Of a stretch of 64,000 bases of DNA, positions 1 through 11,613 are shown one piece after another (the stretch's first letter is position 1; each line of letters opens with the position of its first letter). A program made the position numbers and the translations under genes. The notes under the pieces are model-generated. The model did no database searches. It was not told the origin of the DNA and saw only the letters and a list, made by a program, of their open reading frames with translations. Source of the DNA: Lineolata rhizophorae (Eukaryota > Ascomycota > Dothideomycetes > Lineolatales > Lineolataceae); contig MU001671.1 of NCBI GenBank assembly GCA_010093515.1, positions 928,808 to 992,807 of the forward strand, written 5' to 3'.

Positions 1-2313
1 CTGGCCTGCTTAGTGCGATGCTGATAATCTCGCGACTATGGCGCTGCGCTTCCGTCACAAGCTGGCGGTCTTCCAAGCGGACGCGTCTGTAGACGTCGAA
101 AGGGTCTCCAGAGATAGTCCGGGGCCTGTTGAGAATCAAGTATATCAAGCTCATGTAATACGACTGCATGGTGGAAGCACACATCGGTATGCTGTACCAA
201 ACCTCTGGTAGCAAGGTTTTGTTCAATTCGTCGTTAAGTTTCACAGGAGGTGATATCCTTGCGCATGGTTTGAACGTTATCGGTAGGCCGTCATGCCAGT
301 CGTTAAACAGGCGCTCCAAATGGTGCCAATAATCATGCACAGAGGTAAACGATCCGCCGGACGAGGGAGACGGGACTTGTCCCGACGCCATGAAATTGAT
401 GAGCTTCGACATAAGCCAAATTAGGGCATTGGAGATCATATCTTCCTTCATCACGCTTCCAGAGTCGCCTTCGGGATATCCACTGGCCGTAGTGTTGCTG
501 GGTTGGATACTCCCTTCTTGTGTTATAAGGAGCCCCGCTTCTTTCCACATCGCAAGGTCATCCGGGTCTAAACGAGTACAGGTTTTCTTAATGACTGAAA
601 CAGTCAGCCAAGGGAAACATATGAAGCATAGGACGACTTGGGCACACATACATGCGGCTAACATATCCTGTCGCGCGATATTCCAAAATGTAGCTTTTCT
701 TGCTTTGGAAATACCAGTATTTAGCCGCTGTTGCACCGGAGAATCGGGCGAAGGCAGTTGAAGGGGCATCATGCGCTCTTTGGCAACGTCGAGAATGCCC
801 TTTGCACCGTTGAGATGATTCCACCAGGCGCATTCAGACGCGTCCAAAAATTCGTAGACTGATAAAATTGCCGTGGCGGCAAGGAGCTCATCAGATGACG
901 TCCGCCTGGGAGGTATAATGGACAGCCTCCTTCGCTTGCGCTGAATAGCGGACTCGTTGGTATCTGTGCTAGTGACGAATTTAGGCCACCGCAGAGTCTC
1001 ATCGTCTTCCGACCCGGCCTTTTCGATGTCTCGTTCTTCATGTAGCCCCTTGCGCAACAAACTAAGAGCGCGGTCGTAGTACTCCGTTGCCTTGTCGAAC
1101 CAATTAACTCTGAATGCATCTGCATACATTTCTGTATATGCCACTCGCGACGCATTTCCACCGACCGTAGGCTTCTTTCCCTGGACGCGCCCAATCGCTT
1201 TCGCGGCATAAGCTACCGCGGCGTATTTCAAAAGTGGATTCTCTTGTGCTTTTGCAGGCACGTATGAAGCAAAGTACGTTCCCAAGTCAAAAAGGTCCAT
1301 CCATAGGCCGGGTCCCTCTGAGAAGTACCTTAGAAGATAGGCGATCTCATGATCCTCGACTGTTTTTTGATTGTCATCCACACTGTCTTCGAACCGATTA
1401 GTCCTCGGCGCTTTAGCATTGGTAGCCCTTCGGCAAGGACAAACTAGGCAAGAAAGGAGAAGATCGGTACACGGGGAAAGAAGTACCTGATGATGGGTTG
1501 AGGATAAAGTTAAGTGCATGGGAGGACGATGTCATGGAAACAGGAGGCGACAGTCGGTGACGGTCAACGGCTGTCGGGTGCAGTTGTGCCAAAGGCGGAA
1601 GGGACGGTGCTGATGCTGGGGCACCAACTGGAAGCTCTATGTTTGCCTGCGGCTCAGTTCTGGAAACAACATATCGAAAATTGCCATCAGGCGCCACGGC
1701 AGCAAGTTCCTGAGCGCCGTGAGTAGACGTCCCATTCGTCGACTTTTGCGGTGAAGATGATGAATGCCAACTGTTGCTTCTAAAATGTTCAAAGGAAGAC
1801 TGCGAATACATGCCCGGGGTCTCGACAGCACCGGGGTATTCGGGCGAACCAGGCTCATCTTCGTAAGGATTAGTTGTATTTATGAAGGTTACTACCCTCG
1901 TAGCATTAGCGACTTTCCGATGCCCAGTACTTTAACATGCACCATTGCAGAGGAAGTCTACCTTTTTCTGGAATCTCCAACCACACACTTTCCTGGTCAA
2001 AGGTATTTTTGTACGCATAAAACCCCTTAAGTTGGTTGCACCCGTCACCAGCATCCTCTCCATTCATGGAGGCATTGTGCTGGTGACGAAACACAATGCC
2101 TTCGCAAGGTACGCATTCTCTAGATGCCTTTGTACACTGGCCGCAGCTCGGCTTTCCCTCATCGCATTTGAGTTTACGTTGTCGGCATGTCAGGCTTTCA
2201 GTCGCGATTTTCGATCAGCTAAAAGAAAATTGCTGAAAATCTTGGCCTGTGGGGGCTCCGGAGACGACCGGCCGACCGAGCTGCAAAACTCACCATCCTG
2301 TGCGAGACCGCAT
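1..2313 (-). CDS. Zn2Cys6 fungal transcription factor, cut by left window edge
   Basis: Nuclear DNA-binding regulator of the fungal binuclear zinc cluster class. The start is the ATG at 2313. Visible exons are 2294-2313, 1963(+/-1)-2194, 1487-1891, 652-1443 and 594 to beyond the left edge, with GT-AG introns between them. The 20-nt first exon encodes MRSRTG plus two bases of the first zinc Cys codon. Splicing rebuilds GCLTCRQRKLKCDEGKPSCG and then QCTKASREC, the canonical C-x2-C-x6-C...C-x2-C-x6-C cluster at about residues 7-34. A Ser/Pro-rich linker follows (about 80-210), then a long helical region of the fungal-specific TF type, with segments such as AYLLRYFSEGPGLWMDLFD and ATAILSVYEFLDASECAWW. 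It resembles the ARCA/fungal_trans_2 group by motif memory only. The C-terminus is missing, and neighbours give no hint of its target genes. Confidence 0.88.
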
Positions 2314-3127
2314 CTCCGCGAGCTACCCTACTGACGGTCGCTCCAGGAACACGCCTTCGGTGGCGCAGTCATCCCCGTTGACGTCCTGGGGGATTATCTC
2401 ATGGATATAGTCTAGACTGGACGGACGATGGGCATTAAGGTTTTGTTTAGTTGGATTGTGGCACATGCTTCGATGCGGGGTGATCCACGCGGACCGGCAG
2501 AGCCGACGCCAGCACCAAGACCATAGCACAATTCGGTAGCGGGTTAATCCGCATCCCATAGTGATCGCCACAGTTGTCCGCGGTCCAGCAAGAAACTACA
2601 GTGGCACGGTGGGCTACGACCAAGGCAGGCCGTGGTACACATATCCAATACGTGTCTTCGAGAATCTAAGCTTGACGGGCTCTTTCTACGTAGGCTATGT
2701 ACGTTGTAAGTTTTTAAGTAATCCTCCCGCGGAGTGACGCGGGAGGCACAGGCCCTCCTACGCTGCAGGTAAGCACTGGCAGATTTAGGAAAAGGAAGTG
2801 GTCCGAGTACTTCCGATCAAACCGGTGTAAATATAGCTCTTCTCTCCTATAGCAGATACGCCTTCTTAATTATGAGAGTTGCTGTCTATTATTTAACAGC
2901 TTACTGGGTAGAAGTCGGCGTAAAATGCAAAGGATACTTTTCCATTAATGCTGCATGCTACTCATACAGTAAGACTTCCGTTGAACAACACACGGAATCT
3001 ATTCCTTATCCCGGACTGAGAGCTCCCGCAAAGTGCGGACGGTGATAATAGCAAAACCTCACCGTTGCTTTATAGAGACCTGTCCTAGAGATGCACCAAA
3101 TAGCATCCTCGAGATGAAATGAAACAA
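2314..3127. other. Intergenic, TF promoter and POB3 downstream region
   Basis: About 0.8 kb between the start of the Zn2Cys6 gene and the end of POB3. Short open frames here have no family motifs and no plausible splice partners. AT-rich from about 2700 onward. I see no RNA gene or repeat. Confidence 0.6.
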
Positions 3128-5095
3128 TCACTTGCCGGTCTTCGCCTTCTTTTTAGGCCGCTCTACAACTTCCTGTACATCCGACTCGGCATCTCCCTCG
3201 GCGTCATCCATCTCAACGTCACTGCCGCTGGCAGAGCCACTGCTTTCATGTGCAGAGTCAAATTCCTCAGCCACCTCCGATTCCGAATCGGCCTGGAAAT
3301 CTTCGTCGATGCTCTCGTCGTCCTCGTCAGCGCTTCCGCGAGCGGCGGCAATGACCTCTTCTTCACTAGAGGCAAGGTCTTCATCTTGTAGTGCTGCGGC
3401 AAGCAATGTACCGGACTGTTCTCGAGGTTAGCGCAATATAGCTGCTGAAAGCACGCGAACTTACATCATCGATTTCATTTTTCGTTTTGATGCCCTTGGT
3501 GCGGAAGAAATCCTCGAGTGACTTCTGCTCCTCTCGGTTGATATTGCTGAACTGGTGCTCACCCTGACCCCCCTTCAGCGTAATCGTAATGTCGAAGGTA
3601 CGGCTAGCCGATACGGCGCCACCAACACGTGACATTGTGATGTTCTGGATGTTATCGAAAGAAATGTACGTGGCGGGTTTCGGGACAAACATGAAACTCT
3701 TTTCCATGCAGAACAAGTGTCCTTCATTTGCCTTAATTGAGCACTTGACTCCAGATTCTCCATGGTGGCTCATGAAGTCCTTAGACGGTGTGCTGATCCT
3801 CTTGCCAGCCAAACCTCGGAAAATTTGGGCAATGACATTAGAGATTGGGGCTTCATAAACCTTCTGCAACTTCCCATTATACTTTTCCTGGATGACCTCA
3901 TCCTTTAGATTGAGTTCGATGGACACTTCCTCGTCACGCTTGAACTGCATGACAAGGAATGGGTAGCGCGTCTGGCCCTGACGTAAAGGAGGATCCAGGC
4001 CGATCGTGATGAGAGTATGTACATCGTCCGGCTTAGGGAGGAGAAGGAACTTCTTCATCGAGTCGTACTGGATCTTGTAATCGTAGGTCTTTCCACGTAG
4101 CCTGAACGAATTCTCGTACATGTCGATTTCGAAACGGCCCCTAGGCGTAAGATGAAGGATATCCGGAAAGGTCGCAATGCTCTCGCCTGCAACGTCTCCA
4201 ATCTCGGCCTTGTCCAGAAGGGTATTGTAGAAAAGGTGCGCCGCATTTTCTTCTTCCCCTTCTCCGTTTTCAGCGCCATTCTTGTCCTCATCCGATATAT
4301 CGGCCATCTCTTCTTCCTCCTTCACCTTTTTTTCCTTCTTTGAAAGTGCAGTGCCAGGGATGTAAAAACGCATCTCGACGAGTTGGTCAGCTGCCACCGT
4401 GGTCTTTTTGCCCCGCTTTTTCTGGTTCAGGTCGATGTTCCCCGCTGTATTGGCCTTATCGGGCTGCTCCTGTGCAGTAGAGAATTCAACGGACACCTCG
4501 TTCTTTCCCGCTAGGTTCGTATTCGAAACCTCTGAGTAGGGTATTTCGAATGCAGGGCGACTCTGGACGTTGAACGCCAGTTCGGCCTTGCCAAACTCGG
4601 CCTTCCCCCAGTTCCATCCGCGCAGCGCGTGCTCTCGGTGTTCTAAGTTGACGGAGTACCATATTTTGAATACTTTGGATAGGCGATCAAAGTCCTGTTT
4701 AACATTAGGCACTGTGGTGGTGGCAAAGTCCGAGCATGAAACCCTGCGTACCTCATGCTGGAAGCCATCAAGCTGAATGACAGCACCTGCCCTCGTATAG
4801 ATCTTGACCTCATATCCACGCGCTGCACGGCTCCACTGCGCCTGTCGGATGTCACGTCCATCCAAAGTCCACGTCTCTTGATGGCCAGCAGGTCTCCAGC
4901 CAAGACCAGTTTCTGCGAAGCGGCACTTACCGGCCGCCTTCGAGAGATCTAGATGGATATTCTCAAACGCCTCCCTAGAAAGAGGTTAGCACTGTCTCTA
5001 TCCACCATCTTCCTCTGTGTCTATCTGAACAGTTCTGACGGCTTTGTGAAGTGCTCGTGTGTGACCGCCGACATGATGGGCATGTGCACTTACAT
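3128..5095 (-). CDS. POB3: FACT complex subunit POB3 (SSRP1 family)
   Basis: Histone chaperone subunit that works with SPT16 to loosen and rebuild nucleosomes during transcription and replication. The model gives 599 aa: coding exons 5094-5095, 3465-4974 and 3128-3415. The first coding exon holds only AT of the start codon, and the G comes after a 119-nt intron (gtaagt donor, tttctag acceptor), giving MEAFENIHLDLSKAAGKCRF. The N-terminal stretch with ETGLGWRP and QWSRAARGYEVKI matches the POB3/SSRP1 N-terminal domain. The middle contains the SSrecog/PH-like region (GRFEIDMYENSFRLRGKTYDYK; KKFLLLPKPDD; CSIKANEGHLFCMEKSFMFVP). The C-terminus is a long acidic tail with many Asp, Glu and Ser, ending in a basic PKKKAKTGK. 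There is no HMG box, as usual for fungal POB3. Exon 2 and exon 3 join after NEIDD at phase 0. Confidence 0.95.
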
Positions 5096-6384
5096 TGTAG
5101 TAGCAAGCGTTCGAGGTAGAAAGAAGGCAGCAGACACGGCTAACGCGCCTCAAAAGCACAAAACGTGTGCTTGAGGTAAGTGGGAGAGTTGATGCGACGC
5201 GCCGTTTGTAGATTTGAGGGGGTCAAATTCGTACGTCGCGTTGGACGCGTGCGCGTGGTTGGCGTGCCCGGTGTGACGCCGACTCCGCGGCCGGAGCACC
5301 GTGGGCGATTACCTAAGCCGTTCAACTGACCCAACCTAACCTGTTATGGAGTAATAATGGCACAAATGGGTATCTTAGCAACTCCTAGTGAGCGAAATAT
5401 TTTTAACCCATCTAAGAGCCATGAGCTATCTCCTACGCAGTCTTTGTGAAATCGCCTCGCTTTCCATCCACCCGAACTAGAATTCGTTATTGCTTCTGCA
5501 AGTACACAGTAGTAGTTTTGGTTTAGGTTCACCGATACCTCGCATCTGCCTCGCTCTGCTTAACATCCTTCAGCATAAATTGACGTCTTATTTCCTATCA
5601 AATATCCACACGGAGTAGCCAAACGCGTATCTTGACATGAGCGGCTGCAAGTGTTCGCAAACGATGGTGGCAACAGCATACTCCTATCCACATAGCCGTC
5701 CCCCAAGTCGGCTCCTTACCTCCATACCCAAACGTACATCGATGAACAACCCACCACCCAGTTCCAGCATACACGTACACCCCCAGGCGACAGTGATCTG
5801 CTAGCGAGAGATACAGCCAAACTAGGAAATTTCAGAGAGAAAGAAAACGAGAGCGCGTGCACATGGTCACAATATTACAAGTAGTACCAGTCGAGTAAAA
5901 ATATGTATACCGGAGCAGACAGTGAGGAGCGCCTTGCACGCATAGCTCGCTCAAAAGAAGTAAAAAACTTGTCGGGAATATCAGAAACAAAATCTTGCCA
6001 TTCATAGGCCATGATACAATGAGAAACCAGAGCTTTTGCAGTACGAAGACACAAAAATCGGCACATGAAGTGCCCAAATGGTATATGAGAATGATTGATT
6101 ACTAGATGCTACGCATGCAGTGCATAGCTAGTACTTGGAGCCAACTAGGCCCGTGGCTACGCCCGAAGTGAAATATGGCTGACGAGATAAGGTTGAAAGG
6201 AGGGCATTTTGCGCATCTCCACGCATGCAACATGCCGCTCTTGCAGATCAGTAAGCACCCACCAAATACGCCCAAAGATACTTGAACCAAACGTAGGGAC
6301 CAAAAAACTGGGGAAAAGGAAAAAAAAAGAGAAATTGTTGCTAGCAGAGAATCGACAAAGAATCCGAATTGCACAAGCATCAAT
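5096..6384. other. Intergenic, POB3 upstream region and downstream of a membrane protein
   Basis: About 1.3 kb. The 5100-5330 part is GC-rich and probably holds the POB3 leader and promoter. The rest is AT-richer with A-runs near 6310-6330. No supported gene, tRNA or repeat. Confidence 0.6.
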
Positions 6385-7618
6385 TTAGAAGTTTTGAGCG
6401 ATCCCAGCGTTCGGAGGCTGGGGGAAGATGCTCGGATTCTCGATGCGCGTGTTTCGTCGCGCCTGTACATCTCGAATAATTGGTTGTTGCCCGCCGTTAT
6501 TGTATTGGTTGTCGTACGGCCCGCCCTGATAATAGCCGGTGTCGCTGTAGTACTCTTGTCCGCTGTGCAGAGGAATGGGCGCGTCCGCAGAGTTGTCAGA
6601 GTGGTTGGCCATTGAGTACGAAGACGAGGCGTTGGAAGGGCCACGCTGAACTCCTCCAGCTCCTGCAGCTCCAGCGGCGCCGGCAGCTCCGGCCGCAGCC
6701 GCCGCGCCAGCTACCTCGCCATCCATCGTATTGCGCCGGCCAACAAGAGGTTCTCCGGAATGCCCATCGGACGGCGCGCCCTGGGTTGGTGAACCCGGAT
6801 TGTATCCGCCCGGCTGGCTTGCTGAGTCCGACATCGCTCCTGTCATACCACCGCCTGACAGCGTCGTCCCAGCCTTTTGCGACGAGTTCGTGGTATTTCC
6901 CCAACCACGATACCCGCTACTATCCTCCATCTCCGATGTGGTGACGCCACCGACAGCAGGCAATGTCGGGTCATGGTTCGGATTGAACCCATACTCCTCC
7001 ACCTCTTTCCTTCGCGCTTCTTCGGCGTTTTTCCGCTGCTTCCGCCTCCGCCATAAAAACAGACCACCAAGCACAAGAAGCGCCACGACCACAACTGGTA
7101 CTACTACTGCCACAGCAGTCTTGCCGCCGGGAGAGAGGCCACCGGACGAGTCATCGTCGTCTTCATCGGGAGAGAGCGCAGCAGCTCCTGTCGATGAAGA
7201 AGCGCTTGATTGGGCTGTCTGCGTCGCGGGATCGTTGCTTGGAATCGAAAACGTTGGTGTGTTCACCGATGTGATGACTACGGTCACGGCTCCCGATGAA
7301 TCTCCCGGCGTAGAGGGAGTGATGGTGATGGCAGAAGTGATGAGTTCGGTCGACGGAGGTGGCGCGGACGCGATGACTGAGGACGTATCGACGAAGTTGG
7401 CCGAAGATGTCGGCGCTGTTGTTGGCGCCGATGATGGTGTCGTTGTCGGCGTCGTCGTTTCCGGAGGTGGCGACGACGGAGAGTCAGACACGGAGGTCTG
7501 CTCTGTGCTTGTTGCGATGCCTGTGACAGAGGCCGTAGGTGAGTTGGAGTCCGCGCTCGAAGCCATTGTACCGGGCATGCACGTTGAAGACAGAGTGCTT
7601 ACTTGTATTGTTGGACAT
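6385..7618 (-). CDS. Single-pass Ser/Thr-rich membrane protein, Mid2/WSC-like layout
   Basis: A 383-aa model from two exons (7603-7618 and 6385-7520), with an 82-nt intron. I prefer the ATG at 7618 (MSNNT joined to SIATSTEQTSVSD), because an unspliced upstream start gives a poor leader while this join has a gtaagc donor, a cacag acceptor and keeps frame. Residues about 5-145 are Ser/Thr/Pro-rich and probably outside the cell and O-glycosylated. An acidic DEDDDDSSGG patch is followed by one membrane span (about 155-180: TAVAVVVPVVVVALLVLGGL) and a basic stop-transfer FLWRRRKQRK. The cytoplasmic tail has Gly/Ala-rich and Tyr/Gly/Asn/Gln-rich parts. The layout resembles fungal wall-stress sensors, but I see no WSC cysteine domain and no classical signal peptide, so a sensor role is inference. 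The exact family is not recognised. Confidence 0.75.
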
Positions 7619-9583
7619 GGTGCGGCTAAGACAAAAGAAAAATTATGGGACTGCACGGAGACGCGCGAGGCCCTGAATTGGGATCGCGTTTAGCCGGTCG
7701 GGAGGAGGCCTCAGGTGAGGTAGCCGGCCGGGTGCAAGGACTAGAAAACGGCCCGCAGACCAGGGAAGGAGCGAATGAATGAGGAGACCGCCGAGAGGCA
7801 ATTAAAGTGACGAAGAGCACCCCGCGAGCACGTTATCTCGAGGAGGGGCGGCCGCCGAGGGGACGAAGAACAAAGAACAAAGCGAGGATGGGAGTGAGAA
7901 GTTGAGGCTGGGCGACCGGCTCAGAATTGCAAAGAGAAAGAGCAGAGGCAGGAGGGCACGCTTTGGGGTGCAGGCGCGGTCGGTCCGGGCGGCGGTCGCG
8001 TCGGCTCGGTCGCTGCCGTTTGGCCAGGGAGCAGCGCCCGCCCACCCTTCGTATGTCACGCTCGTTGCTGGGTACGAGTCGACGCCCCCGTTTGAGGTTA
8101 GGGCGCTTCCCTGATCGGCCGCGCCAACGAAATCAAAGGAGACGGCTCGGTCGCACGCGACGCTGAAACTGTAGAGGAACACGAAAGGACGCTGTCGTCG
8201 CAACGAGGCGCCGGCGGCCGGCTGATGGATGTGTACCGGTATGTCTACCAAGTCGCCTAACGCCCCCGTAAGCCGAGCAGCTCGTCGCAACGTCGAGGGA
8301 CCACCGTATCGTGGCGGTTCACGACCGCAGCTTGCCGTGGGCCCGGGTTGCGACTTCAGCCTCCGCAGACACGGGCCGGTCACGCAATGCTAGCACTCGT
8401 TTGGGCAGGCAAGTGAGGCTGTGCAGCACCCGGCTGCGGCTATCACTCGTCCACCCGACGCAGTCGGTATTGGCAGTGGCGTTTCTGGCAGGGGGGCTAT
8501 GCAGCCTTACGGTCTCGAACTGGCCTCTTCACGTTTCTTCTTGCGACAGGAAAATAGCCTCCGGGCGGTAGCCAGCTTCAACAGCGCGAAGAAGTAATTG
8601 CTTACCAACACAAAACGAAGAGGTTACGATGAACGCAATTCAATTCCTAGCTTGGCACGTTCCTTCGTCGCTTGTTTTGCGCTTTCCGAGTCTGGTTGTG
8701 GCCGAATAGATCGCAATTCGCCTGAGAGATTTAGGCTCGCGGAATGCTCGGCCGCGATTGGCTTTAGGAAGCCACTAACCCTTCTACGGATCCTTCTAAT
8801 TAAAGCACATGAGGCCGCGCCGTTCCACAGACGCGATTTACCTACGAACCTGTTCGTACCGTCATTCCGCCCTAGTCACCTATCGTAGTCGCGCGCCTTG
8901 AATGCACCTAAAGGCGTTTGAGCCACGGTTCTAACCCATTCTTTGGCCGACGGTGACAACCGGAGTTATAAACACGATGGTGTACTACCTACGTAGTAGT
9001 ACCATTCGCTCTTCGAAGAACCATGAAAACCTATCAATGAGCTTACCGTACGCCCGGGCGCATCGCGTCCAGCAACGCCGGCTTAGAGTCTATCAGACTA
9101 TTTTTCTCCTATTGCCCGTCATTCTAATTTAGCGTATGGGCTATGCCTTTAGGTAGCCCTTCTGCCAGAAGCTCTTACCCATGGATGACTCACTGCTCAG
9201 GGTTGATATCTATGTCATTGTCCTGTTCTGCATTCAGTCTTCAAATCGAAGATTTATGCCTTCAAAGGACAGTTATGATTATTATGCCATTTGCTTAGCC
9301 CTATTTACCAAGGGCTCGGTTTGAATAGCGAGACGCTTAGAATCCGAGAGACCCCCTGTCTATGAAGGAATATGACAGAAATGGCGGGACACAACAATAC
9401 GATCCAAGCCATCGTTGATTCAACAGTGTACGGACTTCAGCCAGAGCGAGCTAACGTACAGACCAAGGCATTAAACAATGAGCATGACTTATCACTATGA
9501 TGTCACCGAACCTTATAGAGCTTCGGAGGATTATAGTCCTTTGATCTTTTGGATTCCATCTCTAGTGCCCATAGCTACATCCC
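7619..9583. other. Intergenic, promoter of the membrane protein gene and flanks
   Basis: Nearly 2 kb. GC-rich from 7700 to 8400, where long open frames on both strands are composition artefacts (Arg/Ala/Pro-rich, mutually overlapping, no motifs). AT-richer afterwards. An imperfect palindrome lies at 8977-9005, centred on CTACGTAG. No gene or RNA seen. Confidence 0.55.
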
Positions 9584-10035
9584 TTATTTTCCATGCTCGG
9601 CTTCCTCAGTGATATCCAGCGTTCCTGGATTATGTGCAACACGCTTGCCCTTCTGATCCGTGAAGATGACCTATAAATGAACCAGAAACCAGAGATTAGT
9701 TAGTCAGCTACCGCCAGAGCTACCAGGCGAATATCTCAATCTGCAACAGCTTATGCCCGTACCTTTGGCGGATTCTTAACGCCTTCCTCTTCTGCTTCGT
9801 CTTGTGTCGTGACTATACGCTCGACCTAGAAAAGGTGAACAAAAAGGCTCGATCAGCGACAATATCACTAGCGGTGAGCTCCGCGAAGAACTTAAAATAA
9901 GATCAAAAGCAAGACGCCGAAGTGTCTTGAACTTACGTCTCCTTCATGGCGCCCACCGCGGATGCGAGTGTAGACGTGGTCGCCCTCTTCGATTGGCTCT
10001 CCCTGCTTCGAACTGGGTTGATTCTTCTCAGTCAT
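9584..10035 (-). CDS. Small DUF2945 / hypervirulence-associated Tudor-domain protein
   Basis: An 82-aa protein from three exons: 9937-10035, 9763-9825 and 9584-9670, all phase 0. The preferred start gives MTEKNQPSSKQGEPIEEGDH. An in-frame ATG at 10104 would add 23 residues. The core reads DHVYTRIRGGRHEGDVERIV, then PPKVIFTDQKGKRVAHNPGT, then LDITEEAEHGK. The order of a G-D-x-V start, a Gly-rich turn, G-x-V, V-I-F-D-x-K-G-K and A-H-x-P is that of the small Tudor-like barrel annotated as hypervirulence-associated protein (DUF2945). The biochemical function of the family is poorly known. This copy is probably cytosolic or nuclear, with no signal peptide. It stands alone between two unrelated genes. 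Confidence 0.8.
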
Positions 10036-10764
10036 TTTGGCTCGAGATTCTTCGATCTTAGCCTGAAATTCTCGATTGGCTCTTTTTCTGAAATTAGAGA
10101 TCATCTGTAGTTCTATTTTCCGTCAAAAGGTCGATTGTAGACGTTGAGTTTGGTTTGGTTGATTTCCTGGTAGCGAGCCGCACGGCGCTCTGGGGGGATG
10201 ACGTCGAGATGTCGTTGACAGACCGGGTATTGTTTCAGGACCTAGCAGCACGTTGTAAACGCTCCTTTAAAGGCAAGGATCCTCCAATTCGAAAGAAAAA
10301 TGCAATTAAATTCGGAAATGAACACAAAATAAAATCATTGTGTTGCGATTCAAATGGTATTCAAAGTTTCCAGAGCATTTACCAATATTGATCACATTTG
10401 GCATGGCCGTTCATTGGATCATGTGGTGTATTCCTTCTACGCTGCTTTGGACGTAGGGAAGAAAAATGTTCCCAGTGGCATATATATTTACATGAAGAAA
10501 ACTTTTTGTGATCTTTTTCGAAGTACGAGGCTCGCAAAATATCATGACGCCGACCGAGTCCATGCACTCCCCCAAGTTGGCAGCATTCTTGATGCGACGT
10601 TTTAAAATGCACTCTTCCAAGAAATGCCCAAGAAAGAGAAGTCGTAACATCGCGTGCAAAGCGCTGACCATGCGGCGCTAGCTAAAATTTGTTTCGCACG
10701 AGCTTGCCCAGACGCTCCGATGAAGCGCGATGGTCCAGCACACACCCGTTCAATGTTGGTCAAC
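10036..10764. other. Intergenic, DUF2945 upstream and DPBB gene downstream region
   Basis: About 0.7 kb, AT-rich from 10260 to 10530. Short frames on both strands show no motifs. An alternative upstream ATG for the DUF2945 protein (10104) lies inside it. Confidence 0.55.
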
Positions 10765-11613
10765 TTAGGCATCGTTGAACCACCAGTTAACGCCATGAAC
10801 ACGACCGTCACCGTTAGGAGCAACTTTCTCGAACAGCGACTGGGTGAGGTCAAGACTGGCACCATCGCAGCCAGGGCAGGTGTCAACAATCTCGGCCGTA
10901 TGTGTGTTGCCCTCGTACTCAATAGTGATCTTCTTGCCGCAGTAGGGGTTGTTGTTCGAGTTCCCGGTCGAGACAGAAGTCATCATGCCGGCAGCAAGCG
11001 CGACGATGTCATCGCCTTCAGAGTTGGTAAAGCCACAGGAGCCAAGGCCGGGCGTATAGTAGGTGATATCACCAGTGAAAGTCTCACCCGAGGAAGACGA
11101 TCCAGAAGAGCTTGAAATGTTAGGCTCGGCGGTAGACAAGGACACAGGGGCCTCCTCAGACGAGGTACTCGGCGGAGCGTACGCAGGAGCCTCCGACGTC
11201 TCTGGTTCGGGGGCTTGGGAAGCAGGCGCAGGGGCCGACGAGGAGGCAGGAGCAATGACCTCCAACGTAGTTGATTCCGGTGCGGGAGCAGCCTCCGGGG
11301 TGAAGCTTGGGGGAGGAGACAGTGGCGCAGCGGATTCGGATGATGAGGGCGAAGTTAACGTCGTGGTAGGCACGGCCGGACCGCCGTCGGGAGAGTATTC
11401 CGCCTGAGGAGCGCCCTCTACGAATTGACCCGGAGTAGCCGTAGCCTCGGGGACGTTGTCAGTCGGATTCACCCAGACAGTGACAGTGACAGCCACAGTC
11501 TCGACAACTTCGGCAGTTTCGGTGACCCAGACCATATCTCGCTTGTTCACCGGTGCGGCTGCTGTCAGCGAGCCGAGGAGCGGCAAGGCGCTGAGAAGGC
11601 TGAAAGTCTTCAT
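10765..11613 (-). CDS. Secreted RlpA-like double-psi beta-barrel (expansin-like) protein
   Basis: A 282-aa secreted protein from one exon. I chose the ATG at 11613 because it starts a clear signal peptide (MKTFSLLSALPLLGSLTAAA) followed by a Lys-Arg Kex2-type site (APVNKR). Upstream in-frame ATGs only add a polar leader. After a Thr/Val-rich stretch comes a long Pro/Ser/Ala/Glu-rich linker (about 55-185), probably O-glycosylated. The C-terminal 100 residues are a double-psi beta-barrel: GDITYYTPGLGSCGFTNSEG, then the Cys-containing PYCGKKITIEYEG, then VDTCPGCDGASLDLTQSLFE and a closing VNWWFNDA. The conserved Asp in the LDLT segment and three Cys pairs agree with the fungal RlpA/expansin-like family. 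Such proteins may loosen cell wall or act on hosts, and the role here is inferred. No neighbouring wall-enzyme genes. Confidence 0.9.
   Translation of the reverse strand: MKTFSLLSALPLLGSLTAAAPVNKRDMVWVTETAEVVETVAVTVTVWVNPTDNVPEATATPGQFVEGAPQAEYSPDGGPAVPTTTLTSPSSSESAAPLSPPPSFTPEAAPAPESTTLEVIAPASSSAPAPASQAPEPETSEAPAYAPPSTSSEEAPVSLSTAEPNISSSSGSSSSGETFTGDITYYTPGLGSCGFTNSEGDDIVALAAGMMTSVSTGNSNNNPYCGKKITIEYEGNTHTAEIVDTCPGCDGASLDLTQSLFEKVAPNGDGRVHGVNWWFNDA

Noticed and set aside
7802-8383. 193-codon open frame on the minus strand upstream of the membrane protein gene
   Set aside because: GC-rich, overlapped by frames on the other strand, no motif, no splice partner; probably promoter or leader.
8977-9005. 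Imperfect palindrome centred on CTACGTAG
   Set aside because: Arms differ by insertions; no copies or associated gene seen.
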